Origin: Pseudomonadota bacterium
GTDB taxonomy: Bacteria; Pseudomonadota; Alphaproteobacteria; Acetobacterales; Acetobacteraceae
Length of the DNA stretch: 7,208 nt
Assembly (NCBI GenBank): GCA_023390705.1
Contig: JAEWCI010000379.1
Coordinates: 1-7,208, forward strand
Reading direction: 5' to 3'
The position numbers and the translations under genes were made by a program. Positions 4,901 through 7,208 of this stretch are shown piece by piece. The number at the start of each line of letters is the position of its first letter. The stretch's first letter is position 1. The notes under the pieces are model-generated. The model was given only the letters and a program-made list of their open reading frames with translations, was not told the DNA's origin and searched no databases.

Positions 4901-6466
4901 TCACCGCGCGGGACGCACGCCGGTCGCCAGGGTACGCTCATCCATTCGCGGCTCGTGCTCCAGGCCGCGCCGCATCGCCCACTGGTTCGTCAGCTGCACC
5001 AGCGGGAGGAGGGCGCCGTCCTCGACGGCCAGGCGCACGGCCTGACGCAGAAGATCCTCGCGCCGCTCGTCGTCGATGGTCTCGGTTGCGCGCCGGGTGA
5101 GGTCGTCGAGCGCCGGATTCGAGTAGCGCACATGGTTCGAGGAGCCGATGCGCCTGGCCCGGTCATTCGTCCCGAGGACATTGATCAGCATCGAGGAGGC
5201 TTCGCCCGTGGTCGAGCCCCAGCCGCCGAGGAATATCCCGAATTCCTGCCGCGCCCGGCGCGCCGAGAAGGTGGTCCAGGGCAGGGCCTCGACCCGGGTT
5301 CGCAGCCCGATCCGTGTCCACATCTGCGCCACCGCCTGGGCTGCCCGTGCATCGTTGGGGTAGCGCTCATTCGGCGTGTGCAGGGTCAGGCTGAAGCCCT
5401 GCGGATAACCGGCCTCGGCCAGCAGGGCGCGTGCGCGGGCCGGGTCAGGCGCCGGCACACTGATCCCCGGGTCATGCCCGAAGGCACCCTCCGGCAGCCA
5501 CTGGCCGGTCGCCTCGGCGGTTCCCTCCATCACCCGCTCGGCGATGGCACGGCGGTCGATCGCCAGCGAAAGCGCCTCGCGCACGCGCCGGTCGAGGAAA
5601 GGGTTGCGGGCGAGCGGCCGGCCGGCTTCGTCGGTCACGCCCGGGACTTCGCCGGACCGCGAGAAATCCGCCTGGAGATAGAGCACCCGCAGGCCCTGGA
5701 CCTGGCTGATCCTGATCCTTGGCTCGCGCTGCAGCCGTGGCAGGTCGGCGGTCGGCACCTGGTCGATCAGGTCCACGTCACCGGCCATCAGGGCCGCGGT
5801 ACGCGCCGGGTCGCTGGCGATGACGCGGTAGTTCACCCGTGTCCACGGCTCCGCGCCACGCCAGTAGGCGTCGTTGCGCGCCATCTCCACGCGCTCACCG
5901 GGCCGGTAGCCGGTGACGCGGTACGGCCCGGTGCCAATGGCCGCGGTGCCGCGATTGTAGTCCTCGGTGCCCGCTCCCTCGCCCACATGCCGCGACACGA
6001 TCTGGATGGCGCCCAGGTCGAGCGGCATCAGCGGGTGCGGCCGCGCCGTGTGCAGCCGCACCGTCAGCGGATCGACGATCTCGACACGGGTGATCGCACG
6101 GACATAGCCGGCGAAAAGGCCCGGGCTGTTGGGCACGGTCGGCACGCGGGCGATGGAGAAGGCCACGTCCTCGGCACTGAAGCCGCGCCCGTCATGCCAG
6201 GTCACGCCGGGCCGCAGCTTCAGCTCCCAGATCGTCTCGGAAACCGCTTGCCAGCCCATTGCCAGGCCCGGCACGGCACGGGCACGCGCGTCGCGGTCAA
6301 CCAGCCGGTCGAAGATGTGGATCGAGACCGAGGTGTTGGGGCTGGTGTTGTGATAATGCGGGTCGAGCGAGGTAGGAGGCGCGGCAACGCCGATGGTCAG
6401 GGTCTCGGCACTGGCGATGCTGGCTGAAAGCGCAAGCCCCAGCGCAACTGCGGCACGATGGCACAT
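4901..6466 (-). CDS. periplasmic ABC transporter solute-binding protein, family 5 (peptide/dipeptide type)
   Basis: The 521-aa protein belongs to SBP_bac_5 (DppA/OppA/GsiB-like), which captures peptides, glutathione, opines or similar solutes in the periplasm and hands them to an ABC permease. A signal peptide is clear: MCHR, a hydrophobic stretch, then cleavage after SIASA (residue 20) before ETLTIG. Family landmarks are TSLDPHYHNTSPN (about 32-44), WELKLRPGVTWHDG (80-93), AIGTGPYRV (176-184), VREALSLAIDRR (295-306), AGYPQGF (352-358) and GGWGSTTG (414-421). Length is normal. I chose ATG 6466 because the signal peptide starts there; in-frame ATGs at 6562 and 6550 would add a non-signal-like extension. 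The ribosome binding site is poor (GGGAA about 9 nt upstream). No permease or ATPase gene is in view: downstream is a convergent gene and upstream a divergent one. The ligand cannot be read from the sequence. Confidence 0.94.
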   Translation of the reverse strand: MCHRAAVALGLALSASIASAETLTIGVAAPPTSLDPHYHNTSPNTSVSIHIFDRLVDRDARARAVPGLAMGWQAVSETIWELKLRPGVTWHDGRGFSAEDVAFSIARVPTVPNSPGLFAGYVRAITRVEIVDPLTVRLHTARPHPLMPLDLGAIQIVSRHVGEGAGTEDYNRGTAAIGTGPYRVTGYRPGERVEMARNDAYWRGAEPWTRVNYRVIASDPARTAALMAGDVDLIDQVPTADLPRLQREPRIRISQVQGLRVLYLQADFSRSGEVPGVTDEAGRPLARNPFLDRRVREALSLAIDRRAIAERVMEGTAEATGQWLPEGAFGHDPGISVPAPDPARARALLAEAGYPQGFSLTLHTPNERYPNDARAAQAVAQMWTRIGLRTRVEALPWTTFSARRARQEFGIFLGGWGSTTGEASSMLINVLGTNDRARRIGSSNHVRYSNPALDDLTRRATETIDDERREDLLRQAVRLAVEDGALLPLVQLTNQWAMRRGLEHEPRMDERTLATGVRPAR

Positions 6467-6492
6467 GTTTTTTGCGTTCCCGGACGTCAACG

Positions 6493-6504
6493 GCCTTGCA
6501 AGGC
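6493..6504. promoter_or_regulatory. 12-bp perfect palindrome, candidate operator
   Basis: GCCTTGCAAGGC reads identically on both strands and begins 27 bp upstream of the solute-binding-protein start. It overlaps the end of the candidate -10 and the likely transcription start of that gene, a normal place for a dimeric repressor. No regulator gene is in view, and I do not recognise the motif as a known family's operator. Confidence 0.4.
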
Positions 6505-6530
6505 TATCAGCAATGCCGATGACGCGCCAA
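6503..6530 (-). promoter_or_regulatory. candidate promoter of the solute-binding-protein gene
   Basis: On the minus strand TTGGCG (complement of 6525-6530) and GATAGC (complement of 6503-6508) are separated by 16 bp, a plausible but imperfect sigma-70-type pair. The same stretch can also be read as a sigma-54-like site: TTGGCGCG, four bases, CGGCA, with the required GG-N10-GC spacing but a poor -12 half. I cannot decide between the readings. Confidence 0.3.
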
Positions 6531-6655
6531 GCCGACGGGAGCGGCTCCATCGGCCGTAACACCCGCCCCGCCTGAGCGCATCCGCTTCCTGAGGTGAGAA
6601 GCCCGAAGCCGGACAGGCCCTGGCGCGATTGTCATACCGGCCGCGCGAAGTGCCA

Positions 6656-6671
6656 GCCCATAACGATGGGC
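6656..6671. other. perfect 6-bp stem-loop GCCCAT-AACG-ATGGGC
   Basis: Perfect inverted repeat with a 4-nt loop, preceded by the first AGTGCCAGCC copy. It could be an RNA hairpin or a protein-binding inverted repeat; nothing in the sequence decides. Confidence 0.35.
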
Positions 6672-6758
6672 GTGCTCGCCCCTCCACGATCCGCTCTATC
6701 CCGGCGGCGGAGGCGGAGCAGCGGCACAACCACGGCAAGGTGATCCCACCGGACCGCA

Positions 6759-6811
6759 GTGCCAGCCTTGCCCGCAGGCTGGCACGGTGCCGTTCACCAC
6801 GCCGCGGCACC
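6759..6811 (+). ncRNA. tandem hairpins, candidate structured leader or small RNA
   Basis: GTGCCAGCCT (6759-6768) and AGGCTGGCAC (6776-6785) form a perfect 10-bp stem around a 7-nt loop. With no gap, GGTGCCG (6786-6792) pairs with CGGCACC (6805-6811) around a 12-nt loop, so the two helices could stack end to end. GGTG (6786-6789) can instead pair with CACC (6795-6798), giving an exclusive alternative fold. The pair lies about 70 nt upstream of the proline-rich gene's start. No T-tract follows on either strand, which argues against a simple terminator. Whether it is transcribed is unknown; it matches no riboswitch class I can name. Confidence 0.35.
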
Positions 6812-6831
6812 GGCACTGTATAGCAACCCGG

Positions 6832-6845
6832 CGCCAGCCCTGGCG
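6832..6845 (+). other. stem-loop CGCCA-GCCC-TGGCG close to the next gene
   Basis: A perfect 5-bp stem (6 bp if the loop shrinks to 2 nt) ending about 20 nt before the ribosome binding site of the gene at 6880. It contains a further GCCAGCC copy. If transcribed it would lie in the 5' leader. Confidence 0.3.
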
Positions 6846-6879
6846 TTTGGCCGGACCGCCTGCTGCGAAAGGAATCCCC

Positions 6880-7208
6880 ATGTGCTGCCAGGTCGAGCGG
6901 ACCGCGACCGCGCCAGCCTCGCGGGACGGCCGGATTTGGCTCTGCTTCGTGCTGATGGCAGCGCTCGGGGTGGCGGCCGCGACGGGCAGTGCCATGGCGC
7001 AGGGCACCGCACCCGCTCAGGGCGTCACCCGGCCGAGCCCACCGCCCAACCCGCAAGCCGAACCGCCCGCGCCGAAGCCGGAGCATCTGACGGATGGTCA
7101 GCCGCGCCCCGACCCCGGCGGCGATGGCACCCGCACGGCACCGGACACCACGGCGCGGGTGCCGCTGCCCCCGCCCGGCCAGGCCGATCCGGCTGCACCC
7201 CGCCGTTG
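6880..7208 (+). CDS. small exported proline-rich protein, reaching the window edge
   Basis: From ATG 6880 there are 109 open codons plus TG at the edge; an A next would make TGA, so the protein may end exactly here at 109 aa. GAAAGGA (6867-6873), 6 nt before the ATG, is among the best ribosome binding sites in the window. The N-terminus has a hydrophobic stretch (about 19-36) and a signal-peptidase-like SAMA site after residue 40, so the product is probably periplasmic or secreted. The mature part is low-complexity and proline-rich (PSPPPNP, EPPAPKPE, VPLPPPG) with no folded domain visible. It loosely recalls short alphaproteobacterial exported proteins ending in a V-I/L-P-P-P-G segment, but I cannot name a family. 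CC at residues 2-3 is not a lipobox. Function unknown. Confidence 0.7.
   Translation, partial: MCCQVERTATAPASRDGRIWLCFVLMAALGVAAATGSAMAQGTAPAQGVTRPSPPPNPQAEPPAPKPEHLTDGQPRPDPGGDGTRTAPDTTARVPLPPPGQADPAAPRR

Larger units (their letters stand above)
6563..6879. other. non-coding stretch with several stem-loops
   Basis: This 317-bp part of the gap between divergent genes holds no open frame with coding character. It does hold GCCCAT-AACG-ATGGGC (6656-6671), two adjoining hairpins at 6759-6811, and CGCCA-GCCC-TGGCG (6832-6845). AGTGCCAGCC occurs at 6649-6658 and 6758-6767, and GCCAGCC again at 6833-6839. GTGCC or GGCAC occurs seven times between 6650 and 6816, which looks more frequent than chance. 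A weak promoter-like TTCACC (6793-6798) and TGTATA (6817-6822), 18 bp apart, precede the gene at 6880. Confidence 0.4.

Noticed and set aside
4676..6427. 583-codon open frame on the plus strand opposite the solute-binding protein
   Set aside because: Antisense to a well-supported gene with signal peptide and family motifs; no domain, no ribosome binding site.
6780..6826. Sigma-54-like words TGGCACG (6780-6786) and CGGCACT...AGCAA (6811-6826)
   Set aside because: The first lacks a GC at the required distance and the second is one base short of the strict GG-N10-GC spacing.
6487..7086. 199-codon minus-strand frame in the right-hand gap
   Set aside because: Arginine-rich, no domain, runs through the hairpins and opposite the proline-rich gene with its good ribosome binding site.

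Overview
The window is very G+C-rich by eye, with strong G/C third-position bias and long antisense shadow ORFs. Its gene set (4-hydroxybenzoate hydroxylase, glutathione-transferase and DsbA-family enzymes, an orphan family-5 solute-binding protein) fits an alphaproteobacterium. Acetobacteraceae of the Roseomonas type is my best guess, from general resemblance of the proteins rather than any marker gene. I see no tRNA, rRNA, CRISPR, transposase or integrase; this is chromosomal-looking accessory metabolism.

Left part (1-2599, minus strand): a two-gene unit read right to left. pobA (4-hydroxybenzoate 3-monooxygenase, complete) is followed after about 25 bp by a large alpha/beta-hydrolase-domain protein that runs off the left edge. 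Divergently, across a 97-bp gap, lies a glutathione S-transferase resembling bacterial beta-etherases (LigE type; 2697-3392, plus). Together they suggest handling of lignin-like or esterified aromatics that converge on 4-hydroxybenzoate and protocatechuate. That link is inference.

Middle (3393-4900): an AT-rich patch precedes a small cysteine-rich lipoprotein (118 aa, ten cysteines besides the lipidated one, with an internal duplication). It is followed 52 bp later by a FrnE-like DsbA-family oxidoreductase (CPWC active site) with an extra CX4C motif at its N-terminus. A 246-bp convergent gap follows, rich in stem-loops and GATCCCGG repeats, with no convincing gene.

Right part (4901-7208): a single minus-strand periplasmic peptide/dipeptide-type ABC solute-binding protein with no transporter partners in view. 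Its upstream region carries a perfect 12-bp palindrome (GCCTTGCAAGGC) overlapping a candidate promoter. The 413-bp gap 6467-6879 then holds several perfect stem-loops, two of them back to back (6759-6785 and 6786-6811). A plus-strand gene for a small exported proline-rich protein with a good ribosome binding site begins at 6880 and reaches the right edge, where it may be one base from its stop.

No clear new multi-gene system is present. The least explained items are the structured stretch upstream of 6880, the cysteine-rich lipoprotein next to the CX4C/CXXC oxidoreductase, and the palindrome at the solute-binding-protein promoter.
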